Shown here: positions 8,177 to 15,483 of the stretch, piece after piece
Layout: each line of letters begins with the position of its first letter
How positions within the stretch are numbered: position 1 is the first letter of the stretch
Source of the DNA: Lachnospiraceae bacterium
Lineage (GTDB): Bacteria; Bacillota_A; Clostridia; Lachnospirales; Lachnospiraceae
Direction of reading: 5' to 3'
NCBI GenBank assembly: GCA_009911175.1
Contig: QXWX01000116.1
Location: 1-18,689, forward strand
Length of the DNA stretch: 18,689 nucleotides
The notes under the pieces: generated by a model
Told to the model about the DNA's origin: nothing
Databases searched by the model: none
The model's input: the letters and a program-made list of their open reading frames with translations, nothing else
Position numbers and translations under genes: made by a program

Positions 8177-8218
8177 ATGTTCTTTTCGATTAAAGAGCTG
8201 TAAAGAAATAAGGGGGGG
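8177..8218 (+). pseudogene. Possible relic start of a second FtsX-type permease
   Basis: After GGAGAGGG at 8165-8172, an ATG at 8177 opens MFFSIKEL, then TAA (8201-8203), then RNKGG. Many Clostridia FtsX-type permeases begin with a closely similar MFxxIKEL...NKxR stretch. Only this short piece remains before the DUF2461 gene begins, so it may mark a deletion that fused a permease operon to the next gene. It is short enough to be chance. Confidence 0.35.
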
Positions 8219-8230
8219 GAGATACGGACA

Positions 8231-8914
8231 ATGGATATGGGACTGGTCTTAAAATATCTTGATGATTTAAGTGAAAATAATAACCGGGAATGATATCATG
8301 CACATAAAGTGGAAAGTGAAGCGGCCTGCACACAGTTTGAGGAACTGGTGCGGACGCCCATTTTCCGTATCGGGGAATTTGACAGTGCTATTCTGCATAA
8401 TCAGGCGGAAGACTGTATTTTCAAGCTGGTTCGGTATCCCCGGTTTGGCCATGATAGGTCACCGTTTAACCCATCCTTTCGTGCGCATATTTCTGTTCAG
8501 GGAAAGCGGCCTGTTCCAGTGGGATATTACCTCATGATCAGGCCGGGCGGACAGTCTTTTCTAAGGGGCGGATTGTCTACGAATATGTTCAGGGATGCGA
8601 CTGTTATGATCCGGGATTATATTGCAGAACATGGAGACGAGTTTGGAGAAATCATTCATTCTCCTGAGTTCCTAAAATATTTTGCGGTACAGGGTACGGC
8701 GCTGAAAAATGTTCCTGCCGGGTATGATAAGGAGCATCCGCAGGCAGAATACCTGAAGTTTAAAAGCTGGTATCTGAAGTATCCGGTGGCAGATGAGGCA
8801 CTGAATGATTCCGAGGTTTTTATAGAGGAAACGGTGAGGTTGTTCCGTATTATGAAGCCGTTTAATGATTATCTGAACAAAGCGCTTGACGGATTTCAGA
8901 TGCCTGCAAGATAG
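8231..8914 (+). pseudogene. DUF2461 family protein with in-frame TGA at codon 21
   Basis: The whole 227-codon frame reads as a DUF2461 protein, a widespread family without a proven function. From ATG 8231 it reads LKYLDDLSENNNRE, then TGA at 8291-8293, then YHAHKVESEA. The family pattern there is NNNREWF/YxxHK, so TGA replaces the conserved tryptophan by a single G-to-A change in TGG. Downstream, SPFNPSFRAHISVQG and PVPVGYYLMIRPGG are typical conserved blocks, and the end near FQMPAR is at the normal length. No frameshift is present, so the lesion is recent or tolerated. Restart at ATG 8309 would give 201 residues lacking the N-terminal motif. A run of G at 8212-8219 ending in GGGAG is the likely ribosome binding site, 10 nt from ATG. 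Confidence 0.8.
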
Positions 8915-9068
8915 AAACAATTATAGCTCGGATTAATTTTCCTAATTTTGTTTTAGGGCATATGCAAAAACCGCCCCTCAGTCTGCAAAAGAGGGACTAC
9001 TCCTTGTAAAGAGCGATTACACTTGATAAGATAAATCAATCCAGTGGCAATCCAGAAAGGGGTATATT

Positions 9069-9395
9069 ATGATTCGGAGACTATTAAAAAGCATTCTTGG
9101 TGAAAACTTTACGGAAAACAATGCAAAACTGGCTGCTGTAAATTTTGGTATCATTCTGCTGATGTTTGTATTATCCGGCATTATGCTGTTTTTCCTGCCG
9201 GAGCAGATTTCCATCCTGCATTCGGGTACAACCTATTATCCGGTTCCCAGTGTTCTAGGAGTATGGCTGTTCCCGGTGATTGCATTGATTGTAAACCTGC
9301 TGTTTATCCGGCAGAACCGCCTGTCTAAGATGAACAGCGCCATCTTTGTGATCCTTCTGGCAGCTATGATGGTTTCCTATATAAATATGATGTGA
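9069..9395 (+). CDS. Small membrane protein, DUF1648-like
   Basis: The 108-residue protein has three probable membrane segments: about 23-43 (LAAVNFGIILLMFVLSGIML), about 62-81 (VLGVWLFPVIALIVNLLFI) and about 90-106 (AIFVILLAAMMVSYINM). Between the first two, LPEQISILHSGTTYYP resembles the short loop LPxQIPxHxxxxG of DUF1648 proteins, which occur in SdpI-type immunity proteins and in ABC-transporter operons. AAAGGGG at 9056-9062 gives a good ribosome binding site. The next gene, a large permease, begins 25 nt after its stop, so they probably form an operon. The 154 nt before it contain no promoter I can defend. The protein could be an accessory subunit or an immunity-like protein; the sequence does not decide. 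Confidence 0.7.
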   Translation: MIRRLLKSILGENFTENNAKLAAVNFGIILLMFVLSGIMLFFLPEQISILHSGTTYYPVPSVLGVWLFPVIALIVNLLFIRQNRLSKMNSAIFVILLAAMMVSYINMM

Positions 9396-9420
9396 AGGCT
9401 GTATTCGGAAAGGCTGTCCT

Positions 9421-10905
9421 ATGAAACGTATCTTATGCAAAATTTTATTTTATAATAAGGCGAATCCGGTGGTCGTTGCTTCGCTATGTTTCATAGGTGC
9501 TTATATAGGATATTTAGTCTGGTACATACTGAACCATTATCTTCCGGCTTCGGCAGCAGATAACAGCTATGTGCTGGTATCGCTGCTGTCGGCCTGGTTC
9601 TGTGCATTTTTGGGAATCTATCAGCTTCCGGACCAGTTGTGCATGAACCGCCGGATTCAAACGATTCTTTGTTATCCAGTGGAGGTACGGACGATACTAA
9701 GTGTCGTGGGAATGAGGGTTTTCCTGCTGCAATCGGGTATCTGTGCCACATTCCTTTACCCGTTTTTCCTCTTTGAAGCACATCACCGGAAAGAGGCGGC
9801 TTTGGCAATGCTATTCTGCTGTATCCTGACAGTCGCTTTAGATATTGCAGTTATCCTGTTCTCGATCCTGATCAGCAGATTTTGTGCCAGTGATATCGTG
9901 GGATATGCTTTTGTTGTATTTCAATACGGTTTTTTTCTAATACTTGCCTGGCTTGCGGGAAATACAGTTTTTTCATGCTTTCATAAACCTGGATTTTTAT
10001 CTGACAATGCCGGAGTTCTGAAGCGATACATTACCGGGCAAAGTCCGGCCGCCATGCAGGGATATGAATTACGGAGTATCCTTTGGACCTGGGGCGCAGC
10101 ATTGACAGGCATGATCGTCTTAATGGCGGTTCTTAAGCTTGCCGCTAAGCATTGGTATGTGCGGGGATATCTGAATGTACAGAGCTTCCGCCATAGAGAA
10201 ACAGAGAAACAACCATCAGTATCCCATATTAAACACCCGTATTTTCTGCTGGAGTGGAAACGCGTTACCAGAAACAAGGAGCTGATTTTCTTCTCCAATA
10301 TCAAGAACATTATAACAGTGGTAATCCTGTCCAGACTCCTGTTACACAATTTCAGCCAGTTTGGCCTTAAAGGAACCTATGTTGAAGAACTGTTCCTGCT
10401 GATGTCCTGTTGTTCGGTCAACACCATCTCCAGTACGGCCTATTCCAGTGATGACAATAAATCTTGCTATGCGTTTCTTCCTATTTCCGGGAGGAGGCTG
10501 TTTTTATGGAAAACAATACAGGGATTTCTGTGGGGAGAGATTACCGTACTTTTATTTTGGTTCATCCTGATCGGTTTTGAAAGGCCGCCGGTTGTGGACA
10601 CCTTCCTGCTCCTGTTTTATGGCACTTCGATGAATTATGTATGTGCGTGGCTGGGAGTCTGTATTGATTTGAAAATGCTCAGGACCGTAAACAGTACGAA
10701 CGAACTGCTCCATGGGAACATAAGTAAAGTGATTGTATTGATTACGGCAACAAGTTTAACAGTCGGGGAAATCATTCTGTCCGGCGGGAAATGGGTTCCT
10801 ATTCCGCTTCTTCCATTCGCCTGTCTGACAGGCGCCGGAGTGGCGGCGGGGGAGTACGGTTACTGGAGATTCTGCAAAGGAGATTTTTATGATACAGATT
10901 CATGA
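9421..10905 (+). CDS. Polytopic ABC-2-like transporter permease
   Basis: This 494-residue protein is highly hydrophobic with roughly ten or more membrane segments, for example near 18-36, 50-66, 104-120, 128-152, 160-180, 222-240 and several after residue 320. A cytoplasmic-looking basic linker (VRGYLNVQSFRHRETEKQ) divides it into two similar halves, each starting with a short basic stretch before the first segment (MKRILCKILFYNK and FLLEWKRVTRNKEL). This is common in large permeases that pair with a single ATPase and form the whole pore. The ATPase gene overlaps its end by 17 nt, strong evidence for a shared complex. AAAGG at 9411-9415 precedes the ATG. It has no recognisable substrate signature; peptide or lipid export is a guess from gene layout. 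Confidence 0.8.
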   Translation: MKRILCKILFYNKANPVVVASLCFIGAYIGYLVWYILNHYLPASAADNSYVLVSLLSAWFCAFLGIYQLPDQLCMNRRIQTILCYPVEVRTILSVVGMRVFLLQSGICATFLYPFFLFEAHHRKEAALAMLFCCILTVALDIAVILFSILISRFCASDIVGYAFVVFQYGFFLILAWLAGNTVFSCFHKPGFLSDNAGVLKRYITGQSPAAMQGYELRSILWTWGAALTGMIVLMAVLKLAAKHWYVRGYLNVQSFRHRETEKQPSVSHIKHPYFLLEWKRVTRNKELIFFSNIKNIITVVILSRLLLHNFSQFGLKGTYVEELFLLMSCCSVNTISSTAYSSDDNKSCYAFLPISGRRLFLWKTIQGFLWGEITVLLFWFILIGFERPPVVDTFLLLFYGTSMNYVCAWLGVCIDLKMLRTVNSTNELLHGNISKVIVLITATSLTVGEIILSGGKWVPIPLLPFACLTGAGVAAGEYGYWRFCKGDFYDTDS

Positions 10906-11578
10906 ATTGTCTAAAAGCTACGGCAGCCGGAAGATTTTTGACAGGGTATCCTGCCAGATGGAAAGCGGCCGTATCTATGCCCTTGTGGGGATGAACGGGA
11001 TTGGGAAAACAACTTTGCTCCGGGCGATTACACAGCCGGAATGCATGGATTCAGGGCAGGTTTTGATTGATCATATTGAGAGCAGCATATTTGAATCAAA
11101 ATACCGTCTCTTCTATGTCCCGGACAGCAAGGAGATGTTTCTGAATCTTACCGGAAGGGAGTATTTGAGATTTATAATCCAACTGTACCGGCAGAAACCG
11201 GAGAAAGCGGAGATTCTGCAAAGAGGATTGACGGGGGCTTTTAAGCTCGATGGGGCGCTGGATGCATATATTGCGAACTATTCTTTGGGGATGAAGCAGA
11301 AAATATACATGGCCGCCGCTCTGTTGTCCGGGGCAGGGAATTTTATTTTGGACGAACCGTTTAACGGGCTTGATCCGGAGAGTATCTCGACATTAAAGGG
11401 AATATTGGCAGAGCGGCGTGACGAGGGAGCTATGATTTTGTTCTCGGTTCATAATCTGGAGCTGGCGCGTGGTTTTTACGATCAGGTAATCCAGATTGAT
11501 GGGGAGCATAATATTATGTCCGCTAAAGAATTTAATGATCATAGGAGGGTTTCAGGGGAGACGAAGGCAACAATATAA
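10889..11578 (+). CDS. ABC transporter ATP-binding protein
   Basis: This 229-residue ATPase powers the permease encoded just upstream, with which its gene overlaps. Motifs in order: Walker A GMNGIGKTT near residue 34, an ABC signature of the variant form YSLGMKQK, Walker B NFILDEPFNGLD and an H-loop histidine in SVHNLEL. The Q-loop region has no clear glutamine, reading FYVPDSKEMF, so this position is degenerate, as in some drug- and bacteriocin-type ATPases. The length is that of a minimal BcrA-like nucleotide-binding subunit. The ATG at 10889 lies inside the permease gene after AAAGGAG (10877-10883), 5 nt upstream. It is intact. The following gene starts 49 nt later with its own strong binding site. 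Confidence 0.93.
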   Translation: MIQIHELSKSYGSRKIFDRVSCQMESGRIYALVGMNGIGKTTLLRAITQPECMDSGQVLIDHIESSIFESKYRLFYVPDSKEMFLNLTGREYLRFIIQLYRQKPEKAEILQRGLTGAFKLDGALDAYIANYSLGMKQKIYMAAALLSGAGNFILDEPFNGLDPESISTLKGILAERRDEGAMILFSVHNLELARGFYDQVIQIDGEHNIMSAKEFNDHRRVSGETKATI

Positions 11579-11627
11579 AGTGAATCAAGTTCAGTGTAAC
11601 ACTGGTCTTACAGGAAAGGAGACAGGT

Positions 11628-12305
11628 ATGAGTATTACTAATTTAAGCAGCATAGGGATGAACCCATATGACTACGCATGCAGCAGAAAGAAAACGGCAG
11701 GTACGAAAAATTTTGCCCAAAAGACGCCGGGGGCTTCGGAAAAAAAGAATGCGGCTCAAAAAAACGGTTCATCTTCATGGGCGGGGGATATGGTAGTCTC
11801 CCAACCGCCGAATTATTCTGGTTTTACATATGACAACAGCGTATCTAAGAAATCCAAAGAAGAAATGACCATGGACGAATACAAACAGTGGTTCATGAAT
11901 GAAATGTCGCAAATGCCCGTCAGCGGATGGTATCGCTCTACCTGCGTGGGAGGAACACTGACAATTACGGAAGAATGTTTTGAGAGAATGAAAAATGATC
12001 CGGAGTGGGAGAAAACAGTATTGGGTATGGTAAGGAACATGTATTCCAGTACCGGTCTCATGGGTTCTAAGATGATTGGGAATCAGGTCATCGGAGCAAC
12101 GCCGGAGCAGTGCTACGGGGAAGGGATACCTGTTAAAGATGATTCGCCGCTTAACACAGACAATGAAAAATCATGGTGGGAGAAACGCCATGAAAGGATA
12201 GAAAAGCTGATGGAAGAACAGGAAACAGAAGCATTGAAAAGGGTACATGCCAGGAAAGCTGCGGTACAGGAGGAGTATTTGGCAGATCTGGTGGTGAGCG
12301 AATAG
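11628..12305 (+). CDS. DUF6033-like protein of unknown function
   Basis: This 225-residue soluble protein has no signal peptide or membrane segment. The first 85 residues are low-complexity, rich in Ser, Lys, Ala and Asn. A conserved-looking core follows: EEMTMDEYKQWFMNEMSQMP, then TLTITEECFERMKNDPEWEK, then WWEKRHERIEKLMEEQETEA, which forms a charged helix or coiled coil to the end. This order resembles the Lachnospiraceae family known to me as DUF6033, often found in repeated copies near export and surface-protein genes; that match is from memory. AAAGGAG at 11615-11621 fixes ATG 11628. The stop overlaps the first possible start of the next gene. It may be an exported substrate or partner of the preceding ABC module, but this is inference. 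Confidence 0.6.
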   Translation: MSITNLSSIGMNPYDYACSRKKTAGTKNFAQKTPGASEKKNAAQKNGSSSWAGDMVVSQPPNYSGFTYDNSVSKKSKEEMTMDEYKQWFMNEMSQMPVSGWYRSTCVGGTLTITEECFERMKNDPEWEKTVLGMVRNMYSSTGLMGSKMIGNQVIGATPEQCYGEGIPVKDDSPLNTDNEKSWWEKRHERIEKLMEEQETEALKRVHARKAAVQEEYLADLVVSE

Positions 12306-12319
12306 TGAGGAGAAGGGGG

Positions 12320-12997
12320 GTGAAGACGATTATCCGAATGGCAGCGTCTGCTTGTTGTGTCTGCCTGGTTGCGCTGACGGGATTCGGGGTTTGGCGTAGC
12401 GGAATGTTGACCGCACTGCCTGAACAGACCGAAGCAGACGCATTAAATCCGGGTGTAAAAGAGACCTCTATTGAAAGCAAAGGCGAATCCCCTGGCAATC
12501 TGGCCGCCAACAACAAAATCATCGTTCATCAGATCGACTGGAGCCCGTCCGATGAAATCAAATTTGATGTTCAGGAGGATGATTTTGTGGTTATGAGCAA
12601 GGCGGAAATAAACAAGTATTATGGAATCAATATTTTTCCGACCGTTCCCGATGATCTTAAGGAATGGGAGGACGAAGAATTTGGTGTTTACAAACGGAAC
12701 GGCGGTACAGGAGAGATTTATTTTGACTTTAATATATTGAATTATTCCAACGAAACGTTCTCAAAAGGAATAAATATTGAAATTCAAAAGGGCTCTCTGC
12801 CCACGAGTGACTGCGTTTTTCTGGATGAATATGACGAAAAATCCATAATCAACAATGTCGAGGTGGCAATCAGACAGGATACGAATAACGAATATTATTT
12901 TGCTGAGTTCCTGCATCATAATGTCGGTTTCCGATTCATAGTGGAAGGCTTAACACAAGATGAGTTTGTAGCTGTTATTTCCTCGTTGATCCAATAA
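12320..12997 (+). CDS. Membrane-anchored DUF4367-like protein
   Basis: The 225-residue protein begins with a basic patch and one membrane segment (about 6-25, MAASACCVCLVALTGFGVW), followed by an acidic linker and an extracellular domain from about residue 70. The latter contains DDFVVMSKAEINKYYGI, EFGVYKRNGGTGEIYFDF and EYYFAEFLHHNVGFRFIVEG, which resemble the DUF4367-type C-terminal domain of Clostridia anti-sigma-like proteins. Those proteins usually have about 60 or more cytoplasmic residues before the membrane; here only a few remain, and no sigma factor gene lies nearby. GTG 12320 is preferred to GTG 12305 because AGGAG at 12308-12312 precedes it by 7 nt. It probably acts at the cell surface; partner and role are unknown. 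Confidence 0.65.
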   Translation: MKTIIRMAASACCVCLVALTGFGVWRSGMLTALPEQTEADALNPGVKETSIESKGESPGNLAANNKIIVHQIDWSPSDEIKFDVQEDDFVVMSKAEINKYYGINIFPTVPDDLKEWEDEEFGVYKRNGGTGEIYFDFNILNYSNETFSKGINIEIQKGSLPTSDCVFLDEYDEKSIINNVEVAIRQDTNNEYYFAEFLHHNVGFRFIVEGLTQDEFVAVISSLIQ

Positions 12998-13139
12998 TTC
13001 GTATGAAGAGGCGTTTATTACAGACAGAGTGGGAAACCTATTTTCAAATGGGCTTTTCGCTCTGTTTGCTTTTGTGCGAAAAGGGACTATTATAACTTCT
13101 AATTGCTTATTCGCCAACCATGAACTTTCAGACATCCCC

Positions 13140-13168
13140 TTGACAAAACTGCTATTTCTGATTATACT
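13140..13168 (+). promoter_or_regulatory. Sigma-A promoter of the GntR-ABC operon
   Basis: A consensus -35 TTGACA (13140-13145) and a near-consensus -10 TATACT (13163-13168) are separated by exactly 17 nt. Transcription should begin near 13175, about 36 nt before the repressor start. The -10 lies inside the inverted repeat listed next, so a bound repressor would block RNA polymerase. Between the previous stop and this promoter (12998-13139) only a weak hairpin, 13053-13060 with 13076-13083, is seen. Confidence 0.85.
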
Positions 13169-13194
13169 GTACTTGTTATATAAAGTACAGTATA
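13163..13194. promoter_or_regulatory. 12-bp inverted-repeat operator overlapping the -10
   Basis: TATACTGTACTT (13163-13174) and AAGTACAGTATA (13183-13194) are perfect reverse complements around the 8-nt spacer GTTATATA. The left arm is the -10 itself, and the site ends 16 nt before the start codon of a GntR-family gene. GntR-type dimers bind such two-fold symmetric sites, so the likely reading is autorepression of the operon by its first product. Confidence 0.8.
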
Positions 13195-13210
13195 GTAAAG
13201 GGATGATGAA

Positions 13211-13591
13211 TTGCACATCGTGATATCAAACAGTTCTGACTTGCCGATTTATGCGCAAATTAAAGATCAGGTAAAGGAGCAGATATTGTCCGGCGAGTTG
13301 ATCGAAGATGAAATGTTACCCTCACTTCGGCAGTTGGCAAAAGATTTGAAAATAAGTGTGCTGACGACTACAAGGGCATATAACGAATTGGAACAAGAAG
13401 GATTTATAACAAGCCGACAGGGTAAAGGTTTTTTTGTTATGTCAAGCGGCTCAGATTTAATACGCGAACAGCTTATCCGTGATGTGGAGCTAAACCTCAC
13501 GAGAGCGATACAATCAGCAGGGCGAGCTGCAATGACTAATGATGAAATTATCAGCCTGTTGCGGCTTTTGTTGGAGGTAGAAAATGATTGA
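13211..13591 (+). CDS. GntR family transcriptional regulator, YtrA subfamily
   Basis: The 126-residue protein has an N-terminal winged helix (about 8-76) with typical GntR text: LPIYAQIKDQVKEQILSG, LPSLRQLAKDLKISVLTTTRAYNELEQEG and FITSRQGKGFFV, where the recognition helix lies around LKISVLTTTRAYNEL. Only about 45 residues follow, forming a short helical dimerisation tail. That small size defines the YtrA subfamily, usually found in front of ABC exporters. TTG 13211 is the start because AAAGGG at 13198-13203 is correctly spaced and no other in-frame start fits. Its stop overlaps the ATPase start by 8 nt. It most likely represses its own operon through the palindrome on the -10 and is released by a membrane-active compound, as known for relatives. 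Confidence 0.93.
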   Translation: MHIVISNSSDLPIYAQIKDQVKEQILSGELIEDEMLPSLRQLAKDLKISVLTTTRAYNELEQEGFITSRQGKGFFVMSSGSDLIREQLIRDVELNLTRAIQSAGRAAMTNDEIISLLRLLLEVEND

Positions 13592-14444
13592 TAATTATTT
13601 GGAGTTAATGGGTGTAAGCAAGAGCTTTTCTGGATTCAAGCTTGATAATATCAGCCTTTCCTTGCCCAAAGGGTATATCATGGGGCTTGTCGGCCCGAAT
13701 GGAGCAGGAAAGACAACAACGATACAGCTTATTCTCAATATGCTGGAAAAGGACGCTGGAGAGATTTTGGTTTTCGGAAATGATAATGTAAAAAGCGAAA
13801 ACGCCATCAAGCAGGATATTGGTGTTGTGTTTGATAGCATGTTTTATGTGGATAGCTGGACGGTAAAGGACACAGAAAAAGCAGTATCTATTTTTTATGA
13901 AGGTTGGAAACATGATGTTTTCAACGAAATGGTAAATCGTTTTGAATTGCCGCAAAGTAAAAAGCTGGGAGAGTTTTCAAGAGGTATGCAAATGAAGCTA
14001 ATGCTTGCTTGCGCTTTCTCGCATAATGCAAAATTACTGATACTTGACGAGCCGACAAGTGGCCTCGACCCTGTGACCAGAAGTGAGTTTTTAGAAATCC
14101 TGCAAGAATATATAAAGGATGGCGAAAGAAGCATCTTGTTTTCCACTCACATCACAACAGATTTAGAACGCGTTGCCGACTACATTACACTTGTGAATAG
14201 TGGGAAATTGATTTTTACTGGCAGCATGGAGGATTTATTGAGCAGTTACCGGTTTATTAAGGGCAGACCGCGAGATTTAACAGCCGAACTTGAAAAAAGC
14301 ATCATCGGTTTGCGTAAAACCGATATAGGCTTTGAGGGGCTTATCAGCGCAAAAGAAGCGGCAGGATATAAGAATTGCGTCCTTGATACCGCAACGATTG
14401 ACGATATTGTTATCAGCATTAGTAAAGGGGGTGCGAGAAAATGA
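13584..14444 (+). CDS. ABC transporter ATP-binding protein (YtrB/BcrA-like)
   Basis: This 286-residue ATPase belongs with the repressor upstream and the permease downstream, overlapping both. Motifs: Walker A GPNGAGKTT near residue 38, Q-loop region DIGVVFDSMFYVDSWT (no glutamine at the usual place, a common feature of this subgroup), signature FSRGMQMKLMLACAF, Walker B LLILDEPTSGLD and the H-loop FSTHITTDLE. The last 70 residues after VNSGKLIFTG form a small C-terminal extension typical of exporters that act on peptides or other membrane-active compounds. Relatives sit in ytr-type and staphylococcal pmt-type loci and protect against, or export, amphipathic molecules. The substrate here cannot be told. 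The gene appears intact. Confidence 0.93.
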   Translation: MIDNYLELMGVSKSFSGFKLDNISLSLPKGYIMGLVGPNGAGKTTTIQLILNMLEKDAGEILVFGNDNVKSENAIKQDIGVVFDSMFYVDSWTVKDTEKAVSIFYEGWKHDVFNEMVNRFELPQSKKLGEFSRGMQMKLMLACAFSHNAKLLILDEPTSGLDPVTRSEFLEILQEYIKDGERSILFSTHITTDLERVADYITLVNSGKLIFTGSMEDLLSSYRFIKGRPRDLTAELEKSIIGLRKTDIGFEGLISAKEAAGYKNCVLDTATIDDIVISISKGGARK

Positions 14445-15091
14445 CAGGTTTTTTGAGGATTACAAAACTGGATTTATTTACAATGAAATCACAACTTGTC
14501 ATGTATTTATCATTGGCGCTAGTCGTGATGATGTTTGGCCTCATGGGGTCATCTGTTACAATATTGTGTATTACTGGTGCATGGTTTGTGGCTCTTATGT
14601 CATCTAACATTTTTGCCATACAAGAAAAGAACAACCTTGACCGCCTATATGGTTCGGTTTCCGTTAGTTTGAAAGACATAGTGCGGGGACGATATGTTTT
14701 TTCCTTTCTAAACTATTTCATATCCTTCCTCGCAGTGATTATTTTGCATTTTGGCTTTGCAACTTTTCAAGACAGAACAATAGAGTTATCTGAAATTGTG
14801 CTTGGATTTAGTGCGTCATTTTTAGTTTTCTCTACTATTACGGGAATACAAATGCCTATATATTTCAAAATGGGCTATACAAAAGCAAAGGTTTGGTCTA
14901 TGGTTCCGTTTGTTGCAGTGATGGCTTTGGTGGCGATACCAGCTTTCGTTCCAGCGTTATCCGGCATTATTGAGTTTATACAAACTCATAGAAGTATTTT
15001 GATTGTGGTTGGTATAGTAGTAAGCTGTATTATCCAATTTCTTTCATATAAGATTTCCATTATTGCTTATCGTAACAGGAAAAGAGGTTGA
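14441..15091 (+). CDS. ABC-2 type transporter permease
   Basis: The 216-residue protein has six probable membrane segments at about 18-36, 38-56, 86-106, 118-136, 150-170 and 183-205. The opening MTGFLRITKLDLFTMKSQL, the short loop QEKNNLDRLYGSVSVSLKDI and the arrangement of segments are typical of the ABC2_membrane_5 family, in which LYGSLPVSRxxIVxGRY is a conserved stretch; here it is LYGSVSVSLKDIVRGRY. Its ATG overlaps the ATPase TGA by 4 nt, so the two are translated together and form one transporter, probably as a permease dimer with two ATPases. Only one permease gene is present here, unlike pmt loci with two. It looks intact. Confidence 0.88.
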   Translation: MTGFLRITKLDLFTMKSQLVMYLSLALVVMMFGLMGSSVTILCITGAWFVALMSSNIFAIQEKNNLDRLYGSVSVSLKDIVRGRYVFSFLNYFISFLAVIILHFGFATFQDRTIELSEIVLGFSASFLVFSTITGIQMPIYFKMGYTKAKVWSMVPFVAVMALVAIPAFVPALSGIIEFIQTHRSILIVVGIVVSCIIQFLSYKISIIAYRNRKRG

Positions 15092-15095
15092 TTAA

Positions 15096-15356
15096 ATGAA
15101 ATGCAAATCTTGTAAAATGCGTATGTCTGATTTCTTTATAACCTTTGATTATGAAAACAACGGTATAACGAAAAAGGCTATGAATGTTCCTGCTTATAAA
15201 TGTCCAAGTTGTAACAAAGTTATCGTTCCCGATTTGATATTAGGAAAACTGGAAGCCTTTGCAGAATGGGAAAAAAGTAATATTATCGACTATACAAAAT
15301 GTGAGCAAATGGAAGCTGAAATATTTACGGTTGTGCACAACATATTAGGGATTTAA
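15096..15356 (+). CDS. YgiT-type zinc-ribbon protein
   Basis: The 86-residue protein has two CxxC pairs, CKSCKM at residues 3-8 and CPSCNK near 36-41, which form a zinc-binding ribbon as in YgiT/MqsA-type antitoxin N-terminal domains. Between them lies TFDYENNGITKKAMNVPAYK, the usual beta hairpin. A helical tail (LILGKLEAFAEWEKSN) follows, but there is no DNA-binding helix-turn-helix as in full MqsA, and no toxin gene is adjacent. It begins 4 nt after the permease stop with AGAGG at 15083-15087 and is almost certainly the last gene of the GntR-ABC operon. The 127 nt to the converging gene hold no convincing terminator. Its role in the operon is unknown. Confidence 0.75.
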   Translation: MKCKSCKMRMSDFFITFDYENNGITKKAMNVPAYKCPSCNKVIVPDLILGKLEAFAEWEKSNIIDYTKCEQMEAEIFTVVHNILGI

Positions 15357-15483
15357 GCTTGTAGTGGGGAGTGAAAATATCAGTTATCAATGAATATGCC
15401 GCCCTTGTGTGCTGTACAGGTATTAGGCAGCTTGAATTTATAAAAATAAAAGCCGCCGTTTTGGTATAAGAAATAATAAAAAC

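Noticed and set aside
8291..8293. Genome-wide reading of UGA as tryptophan
   Set aside because: TGA is the terminal stop of several intact genes here (permease at 15089-15091, ATPase at 14442-14444), so it functions as a stop.
8940..9010. Possible terminator hairpin CCCTC...GAGGG after the DUF2461 gene
   Set aside because: Only five base pairs with an eleven-base loop and no T tract; not distinguishable from chance.
13029..13223. 64-residue hydrophobic ORF before the GntR gene
   Set aside because: It runs through the promoter and operator, has no ribosome binding site and resembles no protein; it is a chance frame.
15372..15470. Short 32-codon frame between the zinc-ribbon gene and the STAND gene
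   Set aside because: The GTG start is directly against the G-rich tract, no family is recognised and the length is within chance.
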